From Flavobacterium sp. LC2016-01 (GTDB lineage: Bacteria; Bacteroidota; Bacteroidia; Flavobacteriales; Flavobacteriaceae), in the NCBI RefSeq assembly GCF_009711135.1, contig NZ_WMIC01000002.1, positions 62,001 through 126,000 of the forward strand: a DNA stretch of 64,000 bases. The letters run 5' to 3'. The position numbers and the translations under genes are program-made. The notes under the pieces are model-generated. The model made no database searches. It was not told the origin of the DNA and saw only the letters and a list, made by a program, of their open reading frames with translations. Shown here piece after piece: positions 1 to 7,687 of this stretch. How positions within the stretch are numbered: position 1 is the stretch's first letter; every line of letters starts with the position of its first letter.

Positions 1-347
1 AAGTGCCGGCTGAACCATTTTGATGTTTCATGATTCACCTCAACAACTTCACTTTTATCATCCCAAACATTAACCGCTAACGAATTTTCTAAATGTTCAT
101 CAATAGAAAATTCATGCTTTTGATTTTCAAAAGTAATACTGATTTTCCCATCTGAAATCTGAGGATAAAACTGACTCATAATTCGATGTTCTCTTTGTGT
201 TATCATTTGATTCTCTGCATCAATCAACATCCATCTTCGGTCGTTTTCAAAACCCATTTCTTCAGCTAATGCAGCTTCACAGCTTATTCCTGCCAAACTT
301 TTTATCGGATAAATATAGATTTCTTTTACACTGTAAATTACACTCAT
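1..347 (-). CDS. MOSC domain protein, N-terminal part (cut by window edge)
   Basis: Reading the minus strand from the ATG at 345-347 gives an open frame of 115 codons that leaves the window at base 1. The sequence shows the MOSC N-terminal beta-barrel signature: YPIKSLAG near residue 13, then DRRWMLID and ITQREH around residues 35-52. MOSC proteins of the YcbX/mARC type handle sulfur and molybdenum cofactor for reductases of N-hydroxylated compounds. The catalytic MOSC domain itself would lie outside the window. The ATG falls one base from the aat stop codon, so the two genes are probably co-transcribed, with aat first. Confidence 0.85.
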   Translation of the reverse strand, partial: MSVIYSVKEIYIYPIKSLAGISCEAALAEEMGFENDRRWMLIDAENQMITQREHRIMSQFYPQISDGKISITFENQKHEFSIDEHLENSLAVNVWDDKSEVVEVNHETSKWFSRH

Positions 348-348
348 T

Positions 349-993
349 TTACTTACTTTTTAAAATAGACATAAATTCGTCACGATCAATTTCGCGACAG
401 CCTAAACTTTCTAAATGCGGATTATAAACCTGACAATCTAGCAATTTGTAATTTTCTTTTTGCAAATATAAAGCTAAAGCAATAAAAGCGACCTTCGACG
501 CATTTGAAACTTTAGAAAACATACTTTCTCCACAAAAAATATTTTCTTTCCCCAAATCAATTCCATAGAGACCACCAACCAACTTTTCGTCCTGCCAAAC
601 CTCAACCGATTTTGCAATTCCTTCTTCATTTAGTTTGCAATATGCATCGATCATTTCGTTGGAAATCCAGGTTCCGCTTTGCCCATCGCGTTTTATCTGC
701 TGGCAATTAGAAATAACTTCTTTGAAATTTTTATTGTAAGTAACTTTAAACATTTTCCGATTCAGAATATTTCGCATGCTTTTGGATATTACCAATTCAT
801 CCAGAAACAATACCATTCGAGGATCTGGCGCCCACCAAAGTATTGGTTCTCCTTCATTAAACCATGGAAAAATACCGCTGTTATAAGCAAGTTTTAAACG
901 TTCTGAACTTAAATCGCCACCAATTGCCAGAACGCCTTCTTCATCGGCTTCGGTTACTGGAGGAAAAAATAAATCTTCGAATAGATAATGCAT
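349..993 (-). CDS. aat: Leucyl/phenylalanyl-tRNA--protein transferase
   Basis: Cytoplasmic enzyme that moves Leu or Phe from aminoacyl-tRNA onto the N-terminus of proteins starting with Arg or Lys, marking them for ClpS/ClpAP degradation (N-end rule). The 214 residues fit the family length. The family core is visible: GGDLSSERL at 25-33, AYNSGIFPWF at 36-45 and WWAPDPR at 53-59, followed by the GNAT-like C-terminal half with FCGESMFS. The ATG at 993 begins MHYLFEDLFFPP, the usual N-terminus. It directly precedes the MOSC gene on the minus strand. Confidence 0.96.
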   Translation of the reverse strand: MHYLFEDLFFPPVTEADEEGVLAIGGDLSSERLKLAYNSGIFPWFNEGEPILWWAPDPRMVLFLDELVISKSMRNILNRKMFKVTYNKNFKEVISNCQQIKRDGQSGTWISNEMIDAYCKLNEEGIAKSVEVWQDEKLVGGLYGIDLGKENIFCGESMFSKVSNASKVAFIALALYLQKENYKLLDCQVYNPHLESLGCREIDRDEFMSILKSK

Positions 994-1042
994 ATTTTAA
1001 AAAAATCAAATTTTAAATTCCAAATTCCAAACGTGGAGGAAA

Positions 1043-1075
1043 ACCTTTGTCAAAGTTTTGAACTTTGACAAAGGT
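1043..1075. repeat. Perfect 15-bp hairpin of the CTTTGTCAAAGTT family
   Basis: Arms 1043-1057 and 1061-1075 are perfect reverse complements around a 3-base loop (ACCTTTGTCAAAGTT and its complement). It lies between the DUF3127 gene (ends 1184) and aat (starts 993). A close relative sits at 58177-58211, so this is an interspersed palindrome rather than a one-off terminator. It could still end transcripts or protect mRNA 3' ends. Confidence 0.8.
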
Positions 1076-1113
1076 CTCATAATAGCGATTTTCAATCTTT
1101 CAACAAAAAAACA

Positions 1114-1160
1114 AAATTCCAAACTCCAATTCATTCAACTGAATTTGGAATTTGGAATTT
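1114..1160 (-). terminator. Hairpin built from AATTCCAAA words, 3' of DUF3127 gene
   Basis: An imperfect inverted repeat of AAATTCCAAA and TTTGGAATTT words lies directly downstream of the DUF3127 stop (1184) on the minus strand. The same words form hairpins at 7801-7855 and 45628-45680, each also at a gene end. A role as terminator or mRNA-end structure is inferred from position. Confidence 0.5.
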
Positions 1161-1183
1161 AAAATATTGAAATTTCTAATCTC

Positions 1184-1555
1184 TTAGAAAGGTAAATCGT
1201 CTGGTTCGTCTTCGTTAATGCTAGCTGCTGGAGCAAATGTTTCTGCTGCTGGCATTGGAGCTCCTTGTGCTGGACCTTCTGGAGCTAATCTTTCGATTCT
1301 CCAACCTTGAATACTGTTAAAATATCTAGTTTCACCTTGTGGGTTAACCCATTCTCTTCCTCTTAAATTGATAGAAACTTTTACTGCTTCACCTTGCTTA
1401 TAGCTGCTTAATAAATCGCATTTATCTTGTGTAAATTCGATTAAAATGTGCTGTGGATACTGTTCATCTGTAGTAACTACTAATTCTCTTTTTTTGAATG
1501 CAGCACTAACTTGTTGCTCAGGATTAACCACTTTTACTTTTCCTATAACTTCCAT
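1184..1555 (-). CDS. DUF3127 protein, OB-fold/SSB-like with acidic SSB-type tail
   Basis: A 123-residue protein recognisable as the Bacteroidota DUF3127 family. The N-terminal about 90 residues are beta-rich (start MEVIGKVKVV, core SINLRGREWV near 82-91) and look OB-fold-like. An Ala/Pro-rich linker follows, then an acidic end, EDEPDDLPF (115-123). That tail closely resembles the C-terminal tip by which single-stranded-DNA-binding proteins recruit partners (DDDIPF in E. coli SSB). The family function is not established; a role on single-stranded nucleic acid is inferred from the tail. It follows the flavin reductase gene by 31 bases on the same strand. Confidence 0.85.
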   Translation of the reverse strand: MEVIGKVKVVNPEQQVSAAFKKRELVVTTDEQYPQHILIEFTQDKCDLLSSYKQGEAVKVSINLRGREWVNPQGETRYFNSIQGWRIERLAPEGPAQGAPMPAAETFAPAASINEDEPDDLPF

Positions 1556-1586
1556 CTTCGTCTATAATTAATTATTGTTTCTTTTC

Positions 1587-2462
1587 TTATTTCTTAGCTA
1601 AAAGCACTTTCCAAGCCGATTCAATATCGTCATTATTCAGATATTTTTTGGCTTCTAAATGTACTTTTTCCTGATCATCTGAGCTCAAAACCCCTTTCAC
1701 AGAAAAATTTTCTTTCACAAATATACTAACTTCTTCCATTGTAGGCAAGGCCTCAATATTTCCTAGTTTGCCGAGGTCATTTCCAGTAAAAACGGGGCTT
1801 TCCTTGATGAAATTCGGAATTACATCTACACCTACACCAAGAGTTGTCAACGGTTTTGGCACTTCAAAAAGTCCTTGATTAGATCTTGAATACCAGTCTT
1901 TTCCCAACCTTGAAACCAAATCAATTTTATGCTGGTCGATTGCTCCATTTTCATCTAAAATTGACTCATGAATATGCATTTTTACCACTTCACATAAAAT
2001 CAGATTTCCTGCTCCTCCTTCTGTTCCTAACGGAATAATCTGCGTTATCTTGCATTCAAACTGCACCGGAGATTCTTTTACACGATATGGTTTTACCAAA
2101 TCTGACGGAATCTGTGTTAAACCGGCCTTTATAAATTCGTTTACACCTTCTGCATATTCGGTACTCGCTAAAGAGGTCTGCTGCACCAAATCATAATTCA
2201 CAACATTAATTACAACTTCGCGCGTTGCTTCGGCATTAATTAAAGTGTGTTTTACGGTATTGTCGCGAACACGTCTGGCAGGCGAAAAGATCAAAATTGG
2301 CGGATTGGCACTAAACACATTAAAGAAACTGAAAGGCGACAAATTAGGAATTCCTTTTGCACTAATTGTACTTGCAAATGCAATGGGACGCGGTCCTACT
2401 GAACTTTGCAGATAACCATGTAGTTTTGCCGTTGGTATCTCTTTTGGATCGATGCTAATCAT
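1587..2462 (-). CDS. Flavin reductase family protein (FMN-binding split barrel)
   Basis: 291 residues. The N-terminal two thirds carry the flavin_reduct domain: VGPRPIAFASTIS at about 22-34, then NLSPFSFFNVFSANPP, a stretch that binds FMN in this family. The C-terminal 80 residues are an extension seen in Bacteroidota members. The family reduces flavin with NAD(P)H or uses bound FMN; the substrate cannot be read from sequence. There is no signal peptide, so it should be cytoplasmic. It is the first gene of a probable two-gene unit with the DUF3127 gene. Confidence 0.88.
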   Translation of the reverse strand: MISIDPKEIPTAKLHGYLQSSVGPRPIAFASTISAKGIPNLSPFSFFNVFSANPPILIFSPARRVRDNTVKHTLINAEATREVVINVVNYDLVQQTSLASTEYAEGVNEFIKAGLTQIPSDLVKPYRVKESPVQFECKITQIIPLGTEGGAGNLILCEVVKMHIHESILDENGAIDQHKIDLVSRLGKDWYSRSNQGLFEVPKPLTTLGVGVDVIPNFIKESPVFTGNDLGKLGNIEALPTMEEVSIFVKENFSVKGVLSSDDQEKVHLEAKKYLNNDDIESAWKVLLAKK

Positions 2463-2622
2463 AATTTTTTCTTTTTAACCAAACCTCATTTTGGTAACTG
2501 CAAAAGTATAGAAATGGTTTAATCCAAAGAAATTCTTTGAGACATAAAAACAAAAATCTTTAAAGAAAAGCAAAATATAAAATGCGTTTATTTCGTTATA
2601 TTTATACCTCAAAAATTAATTT

Positions 2623-3774
2623 ATGCATTTTTCTGAACGCAGAAATACAACTCGTTGGGTTATAATTCTTATTTCCTTTTTAATCATTACCTTGATTCTT
2701 TGGAACACTTATACTTTTTTCCAAATTTTCAAAAATGAAGAGCGTCTGAAAATGAAGCTTTTTGCCGATGCGCAAATTACAATTGTAAACGCAGACGAAA
2801 ATACTGATGTTGAACTGCCTCTTCAAATTTTCAGCAACAACACTTCTATTCCGGTGGTATTGATGCTTTACGATAATGTTGTAAGTTCAAAAAATGTTCC
2901 TGATGAAATCCTGAATGACAAGAAAAAACTAAAAGCTTTTTTAAAGAATTTAAGTAATGAAAATGAACCTATAACTTTTGAATATGCTCCGGGAAAATAT
3001 CAACATTTGTATTATGGTAATTCGGCATTGCTTAACAAATTAAAATATTATCCAATTGCTTTATTGCTTATTGTATTTCTGTTTGTTGCTTTGATTTATA
3101 ACTTTTACAAAAGCACCAAAATGGCCACACAAAACAAGCTGTGGGCCGGAATGGCAAAAGAAACTGCGCATCAAATTGGTACACCTTTGTCATCTTTAAT
3201 TGGCTGGATTGAGATTCTAAAAACAGAAGATATTGATTCGTCCATCACTTCAGAAATTGAAAAAGACATTACGCGTCTACAGACTATTACAGATCGTTTT
3301 TCTAAAATTGGCTCTGTTCCTGTTTTAGAAACGCACGATATTGTTTCTGAAACTTTAAATGCCTTTAAATATTTACAATCCCGTTTTTCAAAACAGGTTG
3401 CTTTTACTTATCATACTCCTGAAGATCCTATTATGGTTCAGATAAATCCAATTCTTTATAGCTGGACCATTGAAAATCTGGTAAAAAATGCCATTGATGC
3501 CATGAAAGGAAAAGGATTTCTGGAACTTCAAATTGAACAAGATTTACATCATGTAAAAATTAATGTAAAAGACTCCGGAACTGGAATTCCAAAAAAGCAA
3601 TTCAAGACCGTTTTTGAAACTGGTTTTACCACCAAAAAACGCGGCTGGGGATTAGGACTTTCATTAACCAAAAGAATTGTTGAAGAATACCATAGTGGCA
3701 AAATCAAAGTTTTACATTCTGAAATGGGGAAAGGAACTACTTTTCAGATTCAGTTGAATAAAAAAATGCAGTAA
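2623..3774 (+). CDS. Membrane sensor histidine kinase, orphan
   Basis: 383 residues. Two transmembrane segments (about 12-30 and 145-162) flank an extracytoplasmic sensor of about 110 residues with no recognised domain. There is no clear HAMP; the second membrane helix leads almost directly to the phosphoacceptor region AKETAHQIGTPLSSL, with the likely phosphorylated His at 183. The HATPase part shows the N box (ENLVKNAIDAMK), DSGTGIPK and the RGWGLGLSLTKRIV lid. No response regulator is encoded next to it, so its partner is elsewhere. It is divergent from the flavin reductase gene. The stop codon lies inside the stem of its own terminator. Confidence 0.93.
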   Translation: MHFSERRNTTRWVIILISFLIITLILWNTYTFFQIFKNEERLKMKLFADAQITIVNADENTDVELPLQIFSNNTSIPVVLMLYDNVVSSKNVPDEILNDKKKLKAFLKNLSNENEPITFEYAPGKYQHLYYGNSALLNKLKYYPIALLLIVFLFVALIYNFYKSTKMATQNKLWAGMAKETAHQIGTPLSSLIGWIEILKTEDIDSSITSEIEKDITRLQTITDRFSKIGSVPVLETHDIVSETLNAFKYLQSRFSKQVAFTYHTPEDPIMVQINPILYSWTIENLVKNAIDAMKGKGFLELQIEQDLHHVKINVKDSGTGIPKKQFKTVFETGFTTKKRGWGLGLSLTKRIVEEYHSGKIKVLHSEMGKGTTFQIQLNKKMQ

Positions 3775-3796
3775 TTAATTTTACTGCATTTTTTAT
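3765..3796 (+). terminator. Intrinsic terminator of the histidine kinase gene
   Basis: AATGCAGTAA (3765-3774) and its complement (3781-3790) form a 10-bp stem with a 6-base loop followed by a T run. The arm includes the TAA stop codon of the kinase gene. A separate 14-bp palindrome, CCCGAAGCTTCGGG, lies at 3832-3845 in the same intergenic gap. Confidence 0.8.
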
Positions 3797-3890
3797 ATTT
3801 TTATGTAAAGCCAAACTTTGTGGGGGCTTCTCCCGAAGCTTCGGGATCGCTCAGTCTGATAATCCTCTGTTGAAAAGCAGAAAATTTATT

Positions 3891-4280
3891 TTACAAATTC
3901 GCCTGAATACTTTTAGCTAAATCCTCAAACTCTTCGTTAGAAAGTTTTACTTTGTTTTGAAAGCGCATTTCATCCATATGATTTAATGGAATCAAATGCA
4001 CATGCGTGTGAGGAACTTCTAATCCAACAACGGCAACGCCTACTCTTTTGCACGGAACTGTTTTTTCTAAAGCAATTGCTACTTTTTTAGAAAACTTCAT
4101 TAAACCTAAATACAATTCGTCATCCATATCAAAAATCTTGTCGATTTCTTGTTTTGGAATACAAAGCGTGTGTCCTTTTGCATTTGGGTTAACATCTAAA
4201 AAAGCCAAGAAGTTTTCATCTTCAGCAACTTTATATGCAGGAATTTCTCCGTTTACTATTTTTGTGAATATAGAACTCAT
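3891..4280 (-). CDS. HIT family nucleotide hydrolase/transferase
   Basis: 129 residues, the usual length for the Hint branch of the HIT superfamily. The start SSIFTKIVNGEIPAYK is the classic Hint N-terminus, and the histidine triad HTHVHLIPL lies near residues 91-99. Such proteins hydrolyse adenosine phosphoramidates or related nucleotide conjugates in the cytoplasm. It follows greA on the same strand, with a 19-bp inverted repeat between them. Confidence 0.95.
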   Translation of the reverse strand: MSSIFTKIVNGEIPAYKVAEDENFLAFLDVNPNAKGHTLCIPKQEIDKIFDMDDELYLGLMKFSKKVAIALEKTVPCKRVGVAVVGLEVPHTHVHLIPLNHMDEMRFQNKVKLSNEEFEDLAKSIQANL

Positions 4281-4289
4281 TTTTTCTGG

Positions 4290-4341
4290 TTAATCGTTTA
4301 ACTGTTTATTCGTTTAACCGATTAAACAGTTAAACGATTAA
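4290..4341. repeat. Perfect 19-bp inverted repeat between greA and HIT gene
   Basis: Arms 4290-4308 and 4323-4341 are exact complements with a 14-base loop. The arms and loop are made of variations on GTTTAA/TTAAAC and CGATTAA words. It begins 10 bases after the greA stop codon and ends 10 bases before the HIT start, so it could act as a greA terminator. It lacks a clear T tract, so read-through into the HIT gene is possible. Confidence 0.75.
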
Positions 4342-4351
4342 ACTAAAATAT

Positions 4352-4828
4352 TTAGTCTCTTGAAATTTCAAGAATTTCAAATTTCAAAACACCATTCGGA
4401 ACCGTAATTTCGGCTACTTCTCCAACTGATTTTCCTAATAAGCCTTTTCCAATAGGAGAAGTTACTGAGATTTTTCCAGTTTTCAAATCGGCTTCACTTT
4501 CTGCAACAAGCGTGTATTTCATTTCCATTCCGTTGCTTTGGTTTTTAATTTTTACATTAGATAAAACCAACGCTTTCGAAACATCTAATTGTGATTCGTC
4601 AATTAATCTTGCATTAGAATACACTTCTTCCAGCTTAGCAATTCTCATTTCTAATAACCCTTGTGCTTCTTTTGCTGCATCATATTCTGCGTTCTCAGAT
4701 AAATCACCTTTATCTCTCGCCTCTGCTATATCTTGAGATGCCTTAGGACGCATTACACTTTTTAAATGCTCCAATTCATCTTTCAACTTTTTTAATCCTT
4801 CTGCTGTATAATAAGATACTTTACTCAT
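4352..4828 (-). CDS. greA: Transcription elongation factor GreA
   Basis: 158 residues, full length. The N-terminal coiled coil (about 1-75) carries the acidic tip RDKGDLSENAEYDAAKEAQ (38-56), whose Asp and Glu residues enter the RNA polymerase secondary channel and stimulate cleavage of backtracked RNA. The C-terminal FKBP-like domain ends with SPIGKGLLGKSVGEV and FEILEISRD. The gene has its own promoter and a terminator-like hairpin in its short leader (see the leader entry). Confidence 0.97.
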   Translation of the reverse strand: MSKVSYYTAEGLKKLKDELEHLKSVMRPKASQDIAEARDKGDLSENAEYDAAKEAQGLLEMRIAKLEEVYSNARLIDESQLDVSKALVLSNVKIKNQSNGMEMKYTLVAESEADLKTGKISVTSPIGKGLLGKSVGEVAEITVPNGVLKFEILEISRD

Positions 4829-4853
4829 AACTTCATCGTTTATATAAATACAA

Positions 4854-4891
4854 AAAATCCCATCGGGACGGGATTTTGTATTACAAATATA
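4854..4891 (-). promoter_or_regulatory. greA promoter box and terminator-like leader hairpin
   Basis: On the minus strand a perfect TAnnTTTG box (TATATTTG, 4891-4884) lies about 55 bases before the greA start codon. Right after the expected start of transcription, AAAATCCC (4877-4870) pairs with GGGATTTT (4861-4854) around an 8-base loop, and the descending arm ends in six T. This is the layout of an intrinsic terminator in the leader. E. coli greA has a leader terminator that yields the small RNA GraL; similar control here is an inference. Confidence 0.6.
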
Positions 4892-4952
4892 CTATTATTT
4901 TTAATAGTACATAATTATATGTTAATCATATAAAAATCAAAACTAAATAATT

Positions 4953-4960
4953 TATTTTTG
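4953..4960 (+). promoter_or_regulatory. Promoter -7 box for the Rieske-like lipoprotein gene
   Basis: TATTTTTG matches the Bacteroidota -7 consensus TAnnTTTG and lies 24 bases before the ATG at 4984. No convincing -33 element was seen, so this rests on one box and its position. Confidence 0.45.
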
Positions 4961-4983
4961 TTTCACTAATTCGTATTAAAATA

Positions 4984-5397
4984 ATGAAAAAAATCTGGCT
5001 CTTAATCGTCTTTGTTTGTGCACTTTCTGCCTGTAGCGACAGTGAACGCAGCAATAAAAATCCTTACATTCCAAACTACTCTGTAAATTTATCTGTAGAT
5101 ATGAATTTGCCAGCTTATTCGAATTTGAAATTTGTAAGTAATGGAGTCATTGTTCCAAACTTTGGAGCAAAAGGAATTATTGTTTTTAATGCCGGAAGCG
5201 GTTATAATGCTTTTGATGCTGCCTGCCCTAATCAAGAACTTACTTCATGCACTGCAATGACAATTGATGGCATAAACGCAGTCTGTTCTTGCGATAAAAC
5301 GCAATATAGCTTATTTACTGGTCTTGGCGGAAAAGAATATCCTTTGAAACAATATCGTGTCGAAGTTATAGGATCTGTGATTCACGTTTATAATTAA
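4984..5397 (+). CDS. Rieske-like lipoprotein lacking the histidine ligands
   Basis: 137 residues with a lipoprotein signal (lipobox LSAC, Cys17), followed by SDSERS, an acidic start resembling flavobacterial surface-export signals. The second half has the layout of a Rieske domain, but where a [2Fe-2S] Rieske centre has CxH and CxxH, this protein reads ACPN and CSCDKTQY. The cysteines are kept and both histidines are replaced by Asn and Asp. A standard Rieske cluster is therefore unlikely; the cysteines may form disulfides or bind another metal. Function unknown. Monocistronic, ending at a bidirectional terminator. Confidence 0.75.
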   Translation: MKKIWLLIVFVCALSACSDSERSNKNPYIPNYSVNLSVDMNLPAYSNLKFVSNGVIVPNFGAKGIIVFNAGSGYNAFDAACPNQELTSCTAMTIDGINAVCSCDKTQYSLFTGLGGKEYPLKQYRVEVIGSVIHVYN

Positions 5398-5400
5398 AAT

Positions 5401-5436
5401 AAAAAAGCCTGAAAGTTTAAATTTTCAGGCTTTTTT
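5401..5436. terminator. Bidirectional terminator between convergent genes
   Basis: AAAAAAGCCTGAAA (5401-5414) pairs with TTTCAGGCTTTTTT at the other end, giving A and T tracts on both sides. It serves the lipoprotein gene (+) and the TonB-dependent receptor (-), which converge here. Confidence 0.9.
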
Positions 5437-5441
5437 ATTTT

Positions 5442-7592
5442 TTAGAATTTCAAAGTTAATCCAGCTAAGAAATTAATTCCAGCCTGCGGATAATAATATG
5501 GGTAAACATCCCACATATAGCCGTTTGAAACATATTTTTTGTCTAGAATATTATTTACCAAACCTGTGATCATAATAGATTTGAAAACCGATTTTGGTTT
5601 TATTTCATAAGATACATTCAAATCGTTCACAAAATAATCTGCCAGTTTTGCTGATGGCAATTCAATATTATTCATGTATTGCTCGCCAACATATTTCTGC
5701 AATAATGAAATATGCAGACTCTGAATTGGACTGTAAACAATTATATTTCCTGCAATAACTTCTGGAGAATAAGCAATTTTAGTTGTTCCGTAATTTTGTC
5801 CATCAACAGCCAAATCAACGTTTTTATTACTGCTTAAAGTAAAGTTTGGTCGAAGGATAAATTGTTCCGAAAGTTTAATTGTAGCATCCAATTCAAAACC
5901 TAAACGGTAACTTTTATCAGTATTAGCACGAATTGGTGAACCAACATCGTCTAATGTTCCGGTTAAGATTAACTGATCTTTGTATGCCATATAATAAAAG
6001 TTAGAATTCAACTGGAATTTCTCCGAATTAAATCTCCAGCCTAATTCAAAATCATTCAATTTTTCTGGTTTCACATTGCCGCCTTCATAGTCTGTTCTGT
6101 TTGGTTCACGGTTAGCGCGTGCATACGAAAAGTACAAAGTATTTTTTTGGTTGATTTGATAATTTAAACCCGCTTTTGGATTGAAGAAATTGAAATTATC
6201 ATCTACGATTCCAGTTTCATAAGAATTTGCTTTATACTTTACATTTCTGTATTGTAAATCACCATAGAAACTCAATTTTTCTGTAAACTGATAATTTGCT
6301 TTTGCGAAAATATTACCATCTGTTTTTGTTGAAAAATCGTCATAATAATGATCTCCCAATTCTGACTGCGAAGCATATCTCGCCCAGATTACTTTTCCGT
6401 AATGATCTCCTTCATATTTATTCCAGCCTCCGCCAAAAATAACATCCAGTTTTTCATCTTTATATTTAACAGAAAAAGTGGTTCCGTAGAAATCATTATC
6501 TAACCATTTTTGGCGCACTAAATCGGTTGTTGTAATTGCTCCAACCGGATTTAAACCATAATCAGCCATATCAGCATCTTCTTTGTAATTCTCATAATAT
6601 CCTTTCCCTTTTGTGTAATGGAAAGCTAAATTAGAACTCCATTTATCTGAAAATGATTCGCTCCAATGCAATTGGTAATGATCTTGCTGATAATTATCGG
6701 TTTCATTATCATAAAAACGAACATTTCCAGCTTCATCGGTGTACATTCCAGCCGAATTGAAAGTTCGATTTGTATTTAAAGTTTCCTCATCAATTCCGTT
6801 CCAAGATTGGTACGTTTTTTCGGTTCCACCAAAAACTAATGCTTTAATTAAAGTTGTTTTGCCAACATAAGTTCCCTGCAAGAAATACGATTTCAAATCA
6901 GAACTCGCTCTATCTACATAACCATCCGATTTGATTCTAGACAAACGTCCAGCCAATTCAAAATGATCATTTAATAAACCTGTACTGAATTTTACTGTGT
7001 TTTTTTGCGAATTAAAACTTCCAAACGAACTTGAGATTTCTCCATTTGCTTTAGAAGCATAACTGTCAGTAAGCATGTTTAAACTTGCTCCAAAAGCTCC
7101 TGAACCATTTGTAGATGTTCCAACGCCGCGCTGTAATTGAAGACTTTCTACAGAAGAAGCAAAATCGGGCATGTTTACCCAGAAAGTTCCTTGGCTTTCA
7201 GCATCATTATACGGAATTCCGTTGATCGTAACATTTACTCTTGTAGCATCGCTTCCGCGGACTCTGATTCCGGTATAACCTATTCCGCCTCCAGCATCAG
7301 ATGTTGTTACTACAGATGGCAGATAATTCATCAAAACTGGAATATCCTGACCAAGATTTCTGAATTTAATTTCTTTTTTATCCATATTACTAAACGTAAC
7401 CGGAGTTTTTGCAGTAACACGAACCGCTGATACCAATACATCATCAAGCTGATTTACTTTGGTAGAATCCTGCTCTTGAGAAAAAGAGAATAGAGAATAG
7501 AATAAAGAAAATAGAGTAAAGAAAATAGATGTTCGGTTCAACTTAGAACCTTTGTAACTTAGTACCTTAGTACCTTTAAAAATAGTTTTCAT
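5442..7592 (-). CDS. TonB-dependent receptor, probable thiamine importer
   Basis: 716-residue outer-membrane receptor. After the signal peptide comes the plug domain (about 55-180: PVLMNYLPSVV, IRVRGSDATRVNVTINGIPY, GSGAFGASLNM), then a beta barrel to the terminal phenylalanine (LAGLTLKF). A TPP riboswitch about 95 bases upstream makes thiamine or a precursor the likely cargo, as proposed for riboswitch-controlled receptors in Bacteroidota. The family in isolation could also carry siderophores. The N-terminus is odd: about 20 residues are encoded by an AAGGTACTAAGG-type repeat and the signal peptide by heptad-repeat DNA. The start codon sits in an 8-bp hairpin. Confidence 0.92.
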   Translation of the reverse strand: MKTIFKGTKVLSYKGSKLNRTSIFFTLFSLFYSLFSFSQEQDSTKVNQLDDVLVSAVRVTAKTPVTFSNMDKKEIKFRNLGQDIPVLMNYLPSVVTTSDAGGGIGYTGIRVRGSDATRVNVTINGIPYNDAESQGTFWVNMPDFASSVESLQLQRGVGTSTNGSGAFGASLNMLTDSYASKANGEISSSFGSFNSQKNTVKFSTGLLNDHFELAGRLSRIKSDGYVDRASSDLKSYFLQGTYVGKTTLIKALVFGGTEKTYQSWNGIDEETLNTNRTFNSAGMYTDEAGNVRFYDNETDNYQQDHYQLHWSESFSDKWSSNLAFHYTKGKGYYENYKEDADMADYGLNPVGAITTTDLVRQKWLDNDFYGTTFSVKYKDEKLDVIFGGGWNKYEGDHYGKVIWARYASQSELGDHYYDDFSTKTDGNIFAKANYQFTEKLSFYGDLQYRNVKYKANSYETGIVDDNFNFFNPKAGLNYQINQKNTLYFSYARANREPNRTDYEGGNVKPEKLNDFELGWRFNSEKFQLNSNFYYMAYKDQLILTGTLDDVGSPIRANTDKSYRLGFELDATIKLSEQFILRPNFTLSSNKNVDLAVDGQNYGTTKIAYSPEVIAGNIIVYSPIQSLHISLLQKYVGEQYMNNIELPSAKLADYFVNDLNVSYEIKPKSVFKSIMITGLVNNILDKKYVSNGYMWDVYPYYYPQAGINFLAGLTLKF
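7485..7526. repeat. Heptad-periodic tandem repeat inside the receptor signal peptide
   Basis: Two perfect copies of AGAGAAT (7485-7498) are followed by two 14-mers that differ at one base (7499-7512 and 7513-7526). The 42 bases encode the hydrophobic Leu/Phe/Ser core of the receptor signal peptide. Because 7 is not a multiple of 3, gain or loss of one unit would shift the reading frame. Confidence 0.75.
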
Positions 7593-7610
7593 TCGTAAAA
7601 AATTACGAAT
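7590..7610 (-). promoter_or_regulatory. Hairpin overlapping the receptor start codon
   Basis: ATTCGTAA (7591-7598) and TTACGAAT (7603-7610) are perfect complements with a 4-base loop. In the mRNA the second arm contains the first two bases of the AUG (7592-7590). The hairpin would bury the start codon and could serve the riboswitch as a translation switch, though no alternative pairing with the aptamer was worked out. Confidence 0.5.
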
Positions 7611-7687
7611 AAAAGGGGGAATTATTCTTTTGTTAAATTAATAAATTGTTTCACGACAAAATAAAGTGTGCACGCTCGATAGTGTCG

